A stretch of DNA of 64,000 nucleotides, taken from positions 1,426,710-1,490,709 of the forward strand of contig NZ_KI650979.1 of the NCBI RefSeq assembly GCF_000506985.1. Reading direction: 5' to 3'. Both the position numbers and the translations under genes were made by a program. This document shows, piece after piece, positions 45,630 to 54,569 of the stretch (position 1 is its first letter; the number at the start of each line of letters is the position of its first letter). This DNA is from Advenella kashmirensis W13003. GTDB lineage: Bacteria > Pseudomonadota > Gammaproteobacteria > Burkholderiales > Burkholderiaceae_B. Under the pieces are notes generated by a model, which saw only the letters and a program-made list of their open reading frames with translations, was not told the DNA's origin and ran no database searches.

Positions 45630-47000
45630 ATGGTACAGAAAATTCTCATCGCCAATCGGGGAGAAATTGCGTGTCGGATTATCGAGAGTTGCCATCGCAT
45701 GGGGCTTGAGGCCGTGGCGGTTTATTCCGATATCGATCGCCATTCCCGGCATGTGGCACTGGCAGACCAGGCAATTGCAATTGGAGGATCGCACGCACGC
45801 GACAGCTATTTGAAAGTTGAAGCGATCCTGGCGGCTGGCCGCGAAACGGCCGCGACGGCGATTCATCCGGGATATGGATTTTTGTCGGAAAACGCAGCAT
45901 TCGCGCAAGCCGTTTCTGACGCCGGCATGGTATGGATAGGGCCGGCTCCCGCCAACATTATTGATATGGGCGATAAGGAGCGAGCCCGAAAAATCGCCGG
46001 CGAATCAGGCGTTCCGATCCTTCCGGGAAGTGACCGCATAGATGGGCGCGATAATCATGCATTACAGAGCGCCGCCCGGGGCGTGGGGTATCCGCTGCTT
46101 GTCAAAGCCGCCGCAGGCGGGGGCGGCATTGGAATGCGTCAGATCAAGTCTTCACAGGATTTGATACCGACTGTCGAATCGACGCAATCCATGGCGGAAA
46201 AGGCATTTGGTGATGGCGGCGTTTATCTGGAGCGGTTTGTGCCGAGAGCAAAGCATGTTGAAGTCCAGATATTTGGTTTTGGGGACGGAACGGCGATCCA
46301 TTTGCACGACAGGGAGTGCTCTATTCAGCGGCGTTTTCAGAAGATCGTTGAGGAGGCGCCGGCCCCGCATATTTCCCCGACGATAAGGAACCAGTTGCAT
46401 CGCGCTGCCGTGAACCTGGCCCGTGCGCAAAACTACAGCGGGGCCGGTACCGTGGAGTTCATATACGACTGCGATCGTGAACTAGCGTATTTCCTGGAAA
46501 TGAACACGCGCATTCAGGTTGAACATCCCGTGACGGAAATGGTGACTGGTATTGATCTGGTCGAATGGCAGATTCGGCACGCTCTGGGAGGTCTTGGCCG
46601 GATCTCACAGGACAGTATTTCGGTAAAAGGCCACGCGATTGAATGCCGCTTGTATGCAGAGCGACCCGATAAGGGATTTCTGCCGTCTCCGGGCACAATT
46701 ACCCAGCTGAACTGGCCCACTGTGGACGAGCGTTGCCGTATTGATACCGGTGTTCGCCAGGGCGATCAAATCAGCCCCTTCTACGATCCCATGATTGCAA
46801 AGGTGATTGCTTATGGTGAAGATCGCGACAGTGCGATCGCACGCCAGCGGTATGCATTGAATGAACTGGTGATCGATGGCGTCGGGACCAACGCTCGATT
46901 TTTATCCGAATTGATTGCCGACGAGCGCTTTGGCGCGGCCGATACAACCACCGGTTTTATCGATGATTATTTTATGAAAAGAAGTACGGTTTCCGCGTAA
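45630..47000 (+). CDS. Biotin carboxylase subunit
   Basis: A 456-residue AccC-type biotin carboxylase: QKILIANRGEIACRIIESC at the N terminus, the ATP-grasp Gly-rich loop KAAAGGGGIGMRQI, DRECSIQRRFQKIVEEAPAP and EMNTRIQVEHPVTEMVTGIDLVEWQI. It loads CO2 onto the biotin of the small carrier protein with ATP. Ends without a carrier domain, consistent with the separate 73-residue carrier. Third carboxylase gene of the operon. Confidence 0.92.
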   Translation: MVQKILIANRGEIACRIIESCHRMGLEAVAVYSDIDRHSRHVALADQAIAIGGSHARDSYLKVEAILAAGRETAATAIHPGYGFLSENAAFAQAVSDAGMVWIGPAPANIIDMGDKERARKIAGESGVPILPGSDRIDGRDNHALQSAARGVGYPLLVKAAAGGGGIGMRQIKSSQDLIPTVESTQSMAEKAFGDGGVYLERFVPRAKHVEVQIFGFGDGTAIHLHDRECSIQRRFQKIVEEAPAPHISPTIRNQLHRAAVNLARAQNYSGAGTVEFIYDCDRELAYFLEMNTRIQVEHPVTEMVTGIDLVEWQIRHALGGLGRISQDSISVKGHAIECRLYAERPDKGFLPSPGTITQLNWPTVDERCRIDTGVRQGDQISPFYDPMIAKVIAYGEDRDSAIARQRYALNELVIDGVGTNARFLSELIADERFGAADTTTGFIDDYFMKRSTVSA

Positions 47001-47090
47001 GGGCAAGGTGGATGGGCCTTCGGGCCTCTTATCGCTGCGCGGCTCGCAAAAAAATGCTGCATACATCAGTCAGGATAAAAGGAGAGAGAC

Positions 47091-48062
47091 ATGCTAAAAG
47101 TATTTTGCAGGCTTGTGGTCATTTTCAGCTTATTTATAATCAATAGCCCCGTCATGGCCAAGTCGGATTATCCATCAAAACCCATAAAATTGTACATTGG
47201 CTTTTCTGCAGGAAGTGCGACCGATCTCGTAGGGCGTATTGTTGCAGAGGGTCTTTCCAACCGCCTCAAGCAGCCCATCGTCGTGGAAAACAAAGTTGGA
47301 GCAGGGGGATCCATTGCCGCGCAGGACACGGCACGCGCCTCTGCCGATGGATATACGTTGCTGTTGGTTTCCAGCGCGATCGCCGTGAATCCGGCTGTAT
47401 ATAAAAATGCAGGCAAGGTGCTCTCGGAGCTTAAGCCCATTGCACTCATCGGTACGCTTCCAACGGTTTTGATGGCTTCGACGAAAATGCCGGTGAACAG
47501 TCTGAAGGAGTTCATTGATTATGCGAAAACGCATCCCAAGACGGTGAATTTTGGCAGTTCGGGCGTGGGCGGTTCCACTCATATGGCGATGGAAGCGTTT
47601 GCTCGTGCCAAGGGTATTGAACTTGTGCACATACCGTACAAAGGGAATGGTCAGGCGAGTGCGGCATTACTCGGAAATCAAATTGACGCCTATATGGATA
47701 CCATCATTCTGGCAGCGCCGGTGATTGCAAGCGGCCGAGCGAAGGGGCTTGCCATATCGGGGACCGAAAGATCTGCGCTGGTGCCGGATGTACCCACTTT
47801 CGCCGAAGCCGGGGCGCCGGAATATAACAGCAGCCTGTTTTTCGGCGTCATGGGGCCGGCAGGGATGCCTGATGAGCTGATCGAGCATCTTAATCAGGAA
47901 ATCAATGCCGTTCTGAAAACCCCCAGTATTCAAGACAGGCTGACCAAGGCCGGTGGCTTGACGCTGAGCAATGGGACAGCGCAAGACTTTGGCCGTACCT
48001 TACAAAAAGAAGTCGCGTTGTGGACACAGGTCGGTCAGAACGTCGGTATCAAACCACAGTAA
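47091..48062 (+). CDS. Bug-family (TctC) periplasmic solute receptor
   Basis: A 323-residue Bug receptor with a signal peptide (ending SPVMA) and YPSKPIKLYIGFSAGSATDLVGR, VGAGGSIAAQDTARASADGYTL, FGSSGVGGSTHMAMEAFARAKG. AAAGGAGAGAGAC precedes the ATG. Placed after the CoA-transferase/carboxylase genes, it probably binds the carboxylic acid that these enzymes activate and carboxylate. Confidence 0.88.
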   Translation: MLKVFCRLVVIFSLFIINSPVMAKSDYPSKPIKLYIGFSAGSATDLVGRIVAEGLSNRLKQPIVVENKVGAGGSIAAQDTARASADGYTLLLVSSAIAVNPAVYKNAGKVLSELKPIALIGTLPTVLMASTKMPVNSLKEFIDYAKTHPKTVNFGSSGVGGSTHMAMEAFARAKGIELVHIPYKGNGQASAALLGNQIDAYMDTIILAAPVIASGRAKGLAISGTERSALVPDVPTFAEAGAPEYNSSLFFGVMGPAGMPDELIEHLNQEINAVLKTPSIQDRLTKAGGLTLSNGTAQDFGRTLQKEVALWTQVGQNVGIKPQ

Positions 48063-48077
48063 GTCAGGATGACTTTT
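48061..48077. terminator. Possible short terminator hairpin
   Basis: AAGTCA-GGA-TGACTT stem with a following short T-run, directly after the Bug stop codon and between convergent genes. The stem is only 6 bp, so the call is weak. Confidence 0.35.
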
Positions 48078-48109
48078 CTCCGCAGCTTCGAGGGTTGATC
48101 TTGCTGCGT

Positions 48110-48799
48110 TTAAAGCAGATACTTCCGGTACTCTGAAAAGCTCTCCCGGGAACTGCGGATATTGGCCCTTTTCAAGCGTTCTGCCAGTTCGGCATCGCCA
48201 GCAGACATCGCTTGCAATATTTCCTGATGCTGCCTGAGCCCCTGGGCAGCGCGGCCAGGCACCAGCACAAGCCGCCTGATCAATACTTTCGTTCTGTCAT
48301 AGAAGCTTGCCATTTGATCCGTCAGGATCGCATTGCCTGCAGCGAGCGTGGTGCGTTCCCGGAACATATTGATGCATTCCGTGTAGAAATCCAGATCGCC
48401 TCGTTGCACAGCCTGTTCGGCGGGCGTGCCGAAGCGTTCTATCAAATCGGCCCAGGAGCCGGGATCAGATCGTTCCGTTGCCAGCCGAACGGCGAGCGCT
48501 TCCAGAACCTCGCGTACCTCGAAAAGGGCAAAAATCTCGTCAGCTTCAAGACGCGTGACCACCGCTCCCCGATTCGGTATGCGCTGGATCAGGCCACGAT
48601 CTTCCAACACACCGAACGCTTCGCGAATGCGTGGACGCGATACATTGAACTCGTCGGTCAGCACCGATTCTCTTAGTTTGGACCCAGGCTGAAGTTCCTG
48701 ATTGACGATCCGGTTGCGAAGAATGTCCACGATCTTTTCCAGACTGGGTATCTGTTGCGGCACCGATTTGCCCGCTTTGGGCCCCCTGTTTTCAACCAT
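48110..48799 (-). CDS. GntR-family (FCD) transcriptional regulator
   Basis: A 229-residue regulator: winged helix at about residues 18-85 (LRNRIVNQELQPGSKLRESVLTDEFNVSRPRIREAFGVLEDRGLIQRIPNRGAVVTRL) and a FadR-type C-terminal ligand domain (ALFEVREVLEALAVRLATER). It converges on the CoA-transferase/carboxylase/Bug operon and, with TGTATACA-type sites in front of that operon and a related one before itself, is its likely regulator. Confidence 0.85.
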   Translation of the reverse strand: MVENRGPKAGKSVPQQIPSLEKIVDILRNRIVNQELQPGSKLRESVLTDEFNVSRPRIREAFGVLEDRGLIQRIPNRGAVVTRLEADEIFALFEVREVLEALAVRLATERSDPGSWADLIERFGTPAEQAVQRGDLDFYTECINMFRERTTLAAGNAILTDQMASFYDRTKVLIRRLVLVPGRAAQGLRQHQEILQAMSAGDAELAERLKRANIRSSRESFSEYRKYLL

Positions 48800-48882
48800 A
48801 TAGTGCGTTCCCTGTCCAATTGCCCGGCATAAGGAATGCGCAGGGCGTTTGATTTTATTATGTTTGCATTTAAGTATTTATT

Positions 48883-48894
48883 ATTGTAGACAAT
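48883..48894. promoter_or_regulatory. Possible GntR/FCD operator
   Basis: ATTGTAGACAAT has inverted ATTGT/ACAAT arms around two bases, 84 bp upstream of the GntR-type gene (minus strand). It resembles AATGTATACATT at 42342. Confidence 0.5.
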
Positions 48895-48993
48895 GTGTCA
48901 GACTTTGCACAGGTATATACTGATCGTCGCGGCATCGGATTTTTATTTCAACCGGAATTGTTGTGCTTCTCAACCTGAGCAAGGGGACAATCG

Positions 48994-49653
48994 ATGAGAA
49001 AAATTATTGTTGGCGCATTCGTCAGTCTGGACGGCGTCATGCAGGCGCCAGGGGGACCAGACGAAGATCCTGTCGATGGATTCAAATACGGCGGCTGGGT
49101 AGCGCCGTATTTTGACGAGTCGGCGGGCAGCCTGGTGGGCGAACTGTTTTCCCGCCCGTTCGATCTGTTGCTGGGCCGGAAAACCTATGATATTTTTGCT
49201 GCCTACTGGCCTTACGCCGGCCCCGAAGAGCCGCTTGGCGCGCTCTTTGACAAGGTCACCAAATACGTGGCGACACGCAACGCCAGCTTCCAGTTGAACT
49301 GGCAAAATAGCGAGTTGCTGGGTACGGATCCGGTGGCGGCACTGCGCAAACTGAAAACAGAGGAGGGCCCGGACCTGCTGACCCAGGGCTCAACCGACTT
49401 CCTGCAAACACTGCTGGCGCATGATCTGGTCGATGAAATGCAAATCATGACCTTTCCGATTATTTTAGGTAAAGGCAAGCGGTTGTTTGGAGAGGACGTG
49501 TCGCCGGCCGCGTTCACACTGCGGCGTACGCGGGCTTCGGATAGCGGTGTGGTTTTCAGCAGATATGCGCGCGCAGGTGAAGTCAAAACGGGTTCGTTTG
49601 CCGCAGAGCACCCTTCACCCGAGGAACTGCAGCGCCGGGCGCAATTGAGCTGA
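48994..49653 (+). CDS. Dihydrofolate-reductase-family protein (RibD C-terminal fold)
   Basis: A 219-residue protein of the RibD-C/DHFR-like family (YyaP/YwjB group): RKIIVGAFVSLDGVMQAPGGPDED at the N terminus, LLGRKTYDIFAAYWP, EEGPDLLTQGSTDFLQTLLAHDLVDEMQIMTFPIILGKGKRLF. These bind NADPH; substrates are mostly unknown. The C-terminal tail of about 20 residues (GSFAAEHPSPEELQRRAQLS) is polar. Stand-alone, followed by a hairpin terminator. Confidence 0.75.
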   Translation: MRKIIVGAFVSLDGVMQAPGGPDEDPVDGFKYGGWVAPYFDESAGSLVGELFSRPFDLLLGRKTYDIFAAYWPYAGPEEPLGALFDKVTKYVATRNASFQLNWQNSELLGTDPVAALRKLKTEEGPDLLTQGSTDFLQTLLAHDLVDEMQIMTFPIILGKGKRLFGEDVSPAAFTLRRTRASDSGVVFSRYARAGEVKTGSFAAEHPSPEELQRRAQLS

Positions 49654-49706
49654 TCGCGCGAAATCTTGGAAACACTCACGTAACTGATTTTCCAGCTCTG
49701 TTAGAG

Positions 49707-49728
49707 AAAAGGGCAGCCTTGCCCTTTT
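49707..49728 (+). terminator. Rho-independent terminator
   Basis: AAAAGGGC/GCCCTTTT stem (49707-49714 with 49721-49728), 54 bp after the DHFR-family gene, with the T-run partly inside the stem. Confidence 0.7.
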
Positions 49729-49777
49729 GTTAACGTTTTCCCTTATTGCATATGTGATACGAGTCATTGTAATTTAA

Positions 49778-49799
49778 TAATTAATTGGTTGTTTAATTA
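49778..49799. promoter_or_regulatory. Operator-like element before the ABC importer operon
   Basis: TAATTAA-N8-TTAATTA, exact inverted arms. AATTAATTGGTTGTTTA (49779-49795) recurs with one change at 54500-54516, before the monooxygenase gene. It lies 60 bp upstream of the binding-protein start codon. A looser relative is at 59236-59257 by the TetR gene, so this is a candidate TetR target. Confidence 0.6.
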
Positions 49800-49858
49800 T
49801 TTATTAGATGCGCCCAAATTGGTCCGCTGTCGCCAGACATTACCGCCGGAGTGTTCAA

Positions 49859-50995
49859 ATGAAATTCATCACGCTATCCATCAGTGGATTGTTGTTTCTC
49901 AACAGTGCGGCGTTCGCTGCACAACCGTCCGGCCCGATCAGGATCGGCGTCATTCAGCCCTTAACCGGATCGGTCGCCTATAACGGTCAGGCTTATGTCA
50001 GAGGCGCCAGGCTCGCGGTCGCGCAACGCAACGCCAGCGGGGGGATTGGCGGACGCCAGGTCGAGCTGCAGATTGAAGACGGACAATGTCAGCCTGCAAA
50101 CTCGGTCAATGCGGCGGAAAAGTTGATCCAGCGAAATAAGGTGCCGGTGCTGGCGGGCGCGTTCTGCAGTTCCGCAACCGCTGCCGTCATGGCCGTAGCC
50201 GAAAAATACAAAATACCGCTTTTGTCGGGTGTGTCTTCGAAGGCAGATCTTACCGAAAAGGGGATGAAGTACTTTTTCCGCTCTGCTGAAACCGATCGTC
50301 TCATGGCCAAAACATTCAGCAAAATTCTCGCCGGGGATCTGAAGCTCAAGACGGTTGCCTACATAGGCGTCAACGACGATTGGGGGCGTGGTGGCGTCGA
50401 GGATTTCGAGAAGTATCTGAATGAACTGGGTGTCAAATCGGTCATGAAGGAATACTTTGATCACGGAACGACCGATTATTACACTCTTTTGACCAAACTG
50501 CGCGCGCTGAATCCGGACGGGGTGTTCGTTGCGGCAGAGACGCAGGACGGCTCCATTCTGGTCAAGCAGCTCAAGGAATTCGGCATCGAAACCAAAGTAT
50601 TCGGCGTTGGGTCATGGGCTACATCCGATTTCATCGGACTGACGGGAGAGGCATCGGAAGGCATCTACGCGGCGGTGCCTTATGTATCCAACATGAAGGG
50701 AGACCGCAATGAGGCGTTCGTCGAGAATTATCAAAAACAATACAAGCAGTTGCCTGGCAAATATGATGCGTCTGGCTATAACTCGATGAATATATTGATG
50801 CAGGCTATCGAGCGCGCGGGCAGTGACCAGCCGGAGAAAATTCGCGACGCTTTGTATAAGACAGATTACGAAGCGCCCAATGGTCATTTTCGCTTTACTG
50901 AAAAGGGTGAAGGATACGGGTTCGACACTGTCCTGGTGCAAATTCAGGGTGGTAAGACAAATGTAATTACCCAGGCACAGACTGACAAGCCCTAG
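49859..50995 (+). CDS. Periplasmic binding protein of branched-chain-type ABC importer
   Basis: A 378-residue LivK-type receptor with signal peptide (MKFITLSISGLLFLNSAAFAAQ) and IRIGVIQPLTGSVAYNGQAYVRGARLAVAQRNASGGIGGRQVELQIEDGQCQP. Such proteins bind amino acids but also many aromatic acids. It opens a five-gene importer directly upstream of pyridine catabolic genes, so a pyridine carboxylate is the likely ligand (inferred). GGAG lies 8 bp before the ATG at 49859. Confidence 0.87.
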   Translation: MKFITLSISGLLFLNSAAFAAQPSGPIRIGVIQPLTGSVAYNGQAYVRGARLAVAQRNASGGIGGRQVELQIEDGQCQPANSVNAAEKLIQRNKVPVLAGAFCSSATAAVMAVAEKYKIPLLSGVSSKADLTEKGMKYFFRSAETDRLMAKTFSKILAGDLKLKTVAYIGVNDDWGRGGVEDFEKYLNELGVKSVMKEYFDHGTTDYYTLLTKLRALNPDGVFVAAETQDGSILVKQLKEFGIETKVFGVGSWATSDFIGLTGEASEGIYAAVPYVSNMKGDRNEAFVENYQKQYKQLPGKYDASGYNSMNILMQAIERAGSDQPEKIRDALYKTDYEAPNGHFRFTEKGEGYGFDTVLVQIQGGKTNVITQAQTDKP

Positions 50996-51024
50996 TGCTG
51001 CCAGCCAAGGAAAAGGGGACCGAT

Positions 51025-51897
51025 ATGGAATTGTTACCGCAGTATGTTGCAAATGGCTTGGTGATCGGATCGTTCTATGCGTTGTCCGCGCTGGGCCTGA
51101 CACTGATCCTCGGCTTGATGCGCGTCGTCAATTTTGCCCATGGCGAGCTGTACATGATGGGTGGCGTAATGGGCTGGTGGGCGACAACACGGCTCGGCCT
51201 GGATTTTTTCTCCGGACTGTTGCTGGTTGCGGTTGTGCTGGGTCTGTTCGGCTGGCTGATTGATCGCTTTCTGATTGAACGCATTCGTGACCAGGGAGAG
51301 GAGCCAGGCATCCTGCTGACGATCGGATTGTCCATTTTTCTGGCCAATACGGCACTCTTGCTGGTCGGCACTGCGCCATTGAAAATCGTGTCTCCCCTGG
51401 CGGGCGGACCGATATTTCTCGGGCCGGTCGTGTTGACAAAGGCGCGTTTATTTGCAGTTGCAGTCAGTATTGTATTGATGATTGCTACATACCTGGTGAT
51501 TCAGAGAACGCGGCTCGGTCGGGCGATGCGAGCAACATTTCAGGATCCGATGGCCGCCAAATTGGTGGGCATCAAAACCGCCAATATATATGCGGGCACC
51601 TTTGCCATGGGCACGGTCATTGCCTCCCTGGCCGGCATGCTGCTGGGTTCCATTTATTCGACGCAGGTTTCCATCGGAGGCCTGGTCAGCATGAAGGCCT
51701 TTGTCGTGGTGATTCTTGGCGGTATGGGCAGCTTTGCGGGTGCCATTGTCGGCGGCCTCCTGCTTGGCCTGGCCGAGGCGTTATGGGGCGGTTATGTCGC
51801 GACGGGCTGGGTGGATATCATCGGATTCGTTTTGGTGATTCTGACCCTATTGTTCCGTCCTTATGGCCTATTTGCAAAACGTGCGGAGAGAGCATGA
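51025..51897 (+). CDS. LivH-type ABC importer permease
   Basis: A 290-residue permease, MELLPQYVANGLVIGSFYALSALGLTLILGLMRVVNFAHGELYMMGG..., with about eight helices and the family loop GGMGSFAGAIVGGLLLGLAEALWGGY. AGGGGACC precedes ATG 51025. Its stop overlaps the LivM-type start (ATGA). Confidence 0.9.
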   Translation: MELLPQYVANGLVIGSFYALSALGLTLILGLMRVVNFAHGELYMMGGVMGWWATTRLGLDFFSGLLLVAVVLGLFGWLIDRFLIERIRDQGEEPGILLTIGLSIFLANTALLLVGTAPLKIVSPLAGGPIFLGPVVLTKARLFAVAVSIVLMIATYLVIQRTRLGRAMRATFQDPMAAKLVGIKTANIYAGTFAMGTVIASLAGMLLGSIYSTQVSIGGLVSMKAFVVVILGGMGSFAGAIVGGLLLGLAEALWGGYVATGWVDIIGFVLVILTLLFRPYGLFAKRAERA

Positions 51898-52892
51898 ACA
51901 TTCAACGAAATTGTCTGGCCGGCTTCATGCTGCTGGCCGCGGTCCTGCCGTTTTTCGTCAATGACCAGTATATTTTGCATGTTGCAATCATCGTCATGTT
52001 TTACGCGGTGCTGGCGACCAGTCTGAATCTTGTCGTTGGCTATGTCGGCGAGTTTTCTTTAGGTCATACCGCGTTTTTGGGAACGGGCGCATATGCTGCC
52101 GCCCTGTTGTCCACCCAGGCGGGGTGGCCGATGTGGGCGACCGTGCCGGCTGCCGGACTGTGCGCGGCAGTCATGGGCACCTTTATTGGCGCTATTACAT
52201 TGCGACTGCATGGTCCGTTCTTTGTCATCATCACGCTGTCGTTCTCGGAGGTGCTGCGTCTGATTGCCAATAATTGGGTGGCCGTGACCAAAGGACCGAT
52301 GGGAATTGCCGGTGTGCCCCAGCCGGATTTACTATCGGGCATGAGCAATCTGGCAGGCAAGCACTTTTACTATGGCATTGCTTGGACTTTGCTTGCGATT
52401 GCGCTTTATCTGGCATATCGGTTCGTGAACTCGAATGCCGGACGGGCGGCTGTAGCGGTCCGTGAAAACCGGTACGTGGCGCAATCCATAGGCATTCGTC
52501 CGCTTAATTATTCCATGATGGCACTAGTGCTAGGCGCATTCCTGAGCGGCATGGCCGGCGGATTCTATGCGCATTACATTTCATTCGTCGGGCCTGAAAT
52601 GTTCCGGTTTGCATTCATGGTCACCATGATCACCATGGTACTCATCGGCGGCAAAGGCACACTCATCGGTCCCCTGGTAGGTGCTCTGCTGGTTACTTTT
52701 CTTGAAGAGTATCTGCGCGAGGCGCAGGAATTGCGCTTGTCATTATTTGGCCTGATCGTCATTGCCATAGTACTCTTCCTTCCCAAAGGCATTATGGGGT
52801 TCGTAACGAGCCGCCGGGAGAAGTATGAGAAAAAAAACGGCACAACTTCCGTGAGCATGCCGGTCCCGGGGACCAAAAGGAGATCAGCATGA
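51894..52892 (+). CDS. LivM-type ABC importer permease
   Basis: A 332-residue permease: YAVLATSLNLVVGYVGEFSLGHTAFLGTGAYAAALL, TKGPMGIAGVPQPDLL and VTMITMVLIGGKGTLIGPLVGALLVTFLEEYL. The C-terminal tail (TSRREKYEKKNG onward) is polar. Start at ATG 51894 inside the LivH stop; upstream open frame belongs to LivH sequence in another frame. Overlaps LivG as well (ATGA). Confidence 0.9.
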   Translation: MNIQRNCLAGFMLLAAVLPFFVNDQYILHVAIIVMFYAVLATSLNLVVGYVGEFSLGHTAFLGTGAYAAALLSTQAGWPMWATVPAAGLCAAVMGTFIGAITLRLHGPFFVIITLSFSEVLRLIANNWVAVTKGPMGIAGVPQPDLLSGMSNLAGKHFYYGIAWTLLAIALYLAYRFVNSNAGRAAVAVRENRYVAQSIGIRPLNYSMMALVLGAFLSGMAGGFYAHYISFVGPEMFRFAFMVTMITMVLIGGKGTLIGPLVGALLVTFLEEYLREAQELRLSLFGLIVIAIVLFLPKGIMGFVTSRREKYEKKNGTTSVSMPVPGTKRRSA

Positions 52893-53698
52893 TAAATAAT
52901 GTTGTGCACGAGCAGCCGCCGGGCGGCGCGCTGCAGGTCAGCGGGCTGAGCAAATCGTTTGGCGGGATCCACGCCGTGAAGGATATTAGCTTTAGCGTGC
53001 AGCAAGGGGAAATTGTTGGATTGATTGGCCCGAACGGCGCAGGAAAAACCACGTGTTTCAACCTGATCACCGGATTTTATGCGCCCACGGCCGGCACTGT
53101 TCATTTCGACCAGCAGGACGTCACAGGTGACAAGCCTTATGGCATGGCGCGCCGCGGTATCGTGCGCAGTTTTCAGAAAACCAATATCCTGAAATCGCTG
53201 TCGGTTTTTGAAAATGTATTGACAGGGCACTATATCGAGGCACGCCAACCGGTATGGAAGACTTTTTTCCCGACGGCGCAGGTCCGACGGACAGAGGCGA
53301 GCGTGCGGGATAGCGCAGCCCGGATCATCCATACCATCGGTTTGTCCCGGCATATGAATACGCCGGCAAGCCAGCTTTCTTGCGGTGAATTGCGTTTGCT
53401 GGAGGTCGCGCTGGCACTGGCTGCCAAGCCAAGAATACTGATGCTTGATGAACCGGCTGCGGGCCTCAACAGTCATGAAGCCAGACTATTTGGCGAGGTA
53501 TTGAGAAAGCTGGTAGGCGATCTGGTCGAGTCAATTCTGATCGTTGAACATAATATGGGACTGATCATGAGTGTTTCGGATCGGGTCGTCGTGATGCATT
53601 TCGGTGAAAAACTGGCTGAAGGCACACCCGCTCAAGTGCAAAAAGATCTCAAAGTGGTCGAGGCTTATTTGGGCGGCAGCGCAAAGGAAAAATCATGA
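52889..53698 (+). CDS. LivG-type ABC importer ATPase
   Basis: A 269-residue ATPase with Walker A GPNGAGKTT at residues 47-55, LSCGELRLLEVALALAAKPRILMLDEPAAGLN (signature LSCGE, in place of the usual LSGGQ/E; Walker B follows) and ILIVEHNMGLIMSVSDRVVVMHFG. Overlaps both neighbours by 4 bp. Confidence 0.92.
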   Translation: MINNVVHEQPPGGALQVSGLSKSFGGIHAVKDISFSVQQGEIVGLIGPNGAGKTTCFNLITGFYAPTAGTVHFDQQDVTGDKPYGMARRGIVRSFQKTNILKSLSVFENVLTGHYIEARQPVWKTFFPTAQVRRTEASVRDSAARIIHTIGLSRHMNTPASQLSCGELRLLEVALALAAKPRILMLDEPAAGLNSHEARLFGEVLRKLVGDLVESILIVEHNMGLIMSVSDRVVVMHFGEKLAEGTPAQVQKDLKVVEAYLGGSAKEKS

Positions 53699-54462
53699 AT
53701 GCAATCATGTCGCCGTCAGTCATGCCGGCGCAAAGCTCGTCCGGACAACACATTGCCATGCTGGAAATTCAGGATTTGCATGTCAGCTATGGCAAGACGC
53801 AGGCGCTGCACGGGATCAATCTGACTGTGCGAAAAGGAGAGGTTGTTGCGCTTATCGGGGCAAATGGGGCGGGAAAGAGCACGACATTGCGCGCGATTTC
53901 CGGTCTGCTCAAGCCGACAGCGGGACAAATTCTTTACCAGGGAAACAATATTGCAGGCGTTGCTGCCGATCGCATTGTTGCGCAGGGGATTGCTCAATCG
54001 CCTGAAGAGCGTCACATTTGGCCCACCATGACGGTTTACGAAAATCTGACGCTGGGCGCATATCTGTGCAAGAAAAATGCGGAGGTGGAAAATCGCGTGG
54101 CCGTAGTCTATCACCGGTTTCCGCGCTTGAAGGAACGGCATCGCCAATTGGCGGGCACACTGAGCGGCGGCGAACAGCAGATGCTGGCTATAGGCCGTGC
54201 GCTGATGTCAGAGCCTTCATTGTTATTGCTTGACGAACCGAGTCTGGGGCTGAGCCCTCGCATGGCCGAAGAGGTTTTTGAGTTTGTTCGGGAAATCAAT
54301 GCGCACGGCGTCACGGTTGTCCTGGTCGAGCAGAATGTTTATAACGCGCTGTCGGTATCGTCGCGTGCATATGTATATGAAACCGGGAAAGTGGTCGCGG
54401 AAAAAGAGGCTGCCGGTTTGCTGGATGATCCGGAACTGCTGAACGCTTATCTTGGGGCATAG
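53695..54462 (+). CDS. LivF-type ABC importer ATPase
   Basis: A 255-residue ATPase with Walker A GANGAGKST at residues 55-63, LSGGEQQMLAIGRALMSEPSLLLLDEPSLGLSP and VLVEQNVYNALSVSSRAYVYETG. It carries an extra polar N terminus of about 21 residues before the usual MLEIQDLHVSYG; ATG 53758 could be the true start. Last gene of the importer; the monooxygenase begins about 110 bp later from its own promoter region. Confidence 0.9.
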   Translation: MNAIMSPSVMPAQSSSGQHIAMLEIQDLHVSYGKTQALHGINLTVRKGEVVALIGANGAGKSTTLRAISGLLKPTAGQILYQGNNIAGVAADRIVAQGIAQSPEERHIWPTMTVYENLTLGAYLCKKNAEVENRVAVVYHRFPRLKERHRQLAGTLSGGEQQMLAIGRALMSEPSLLLLDEPSLGLSPRMAEEVFEFVREINAHGVTVVLVEQNVYNALSVSSRAYVYETGKVVAEKEAAGLLDDPELLNAYLGA

Positions 54463-54499
54463 GGACCGCCCGGGCGTGTTGTTGACGCAAACAACACAA

Positions 54500-54516
54500 A
54501 ATTAATTAGTTGTTTA
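54500..54516. promoter_or_regulatory. Operator-like element before the monooxygenase-nicDXF operon
   Basis: AATTAATTAGTTGTTTA differs at one base from 49779-49795, which stands in front of the importer operon. TTGACG (54482-54487) lies just upstream. It is 54 bp before the monooxygenase start codon, a normal operator position. Confidence 0.6.
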
Positions 54517-54569
54517 TTTAATAAATTATGTATGCGTGTGCATCCATGATTGGAACAGGAGAGAAAGTA

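Noticed and set aside
47013-47027. GGGCC-TTCG-GGCC hairpin after the biotin carboxylase gene as a terminator
   Set aside because: The stem is very short and has no T-run; the downstream Bug gene is probably read through.
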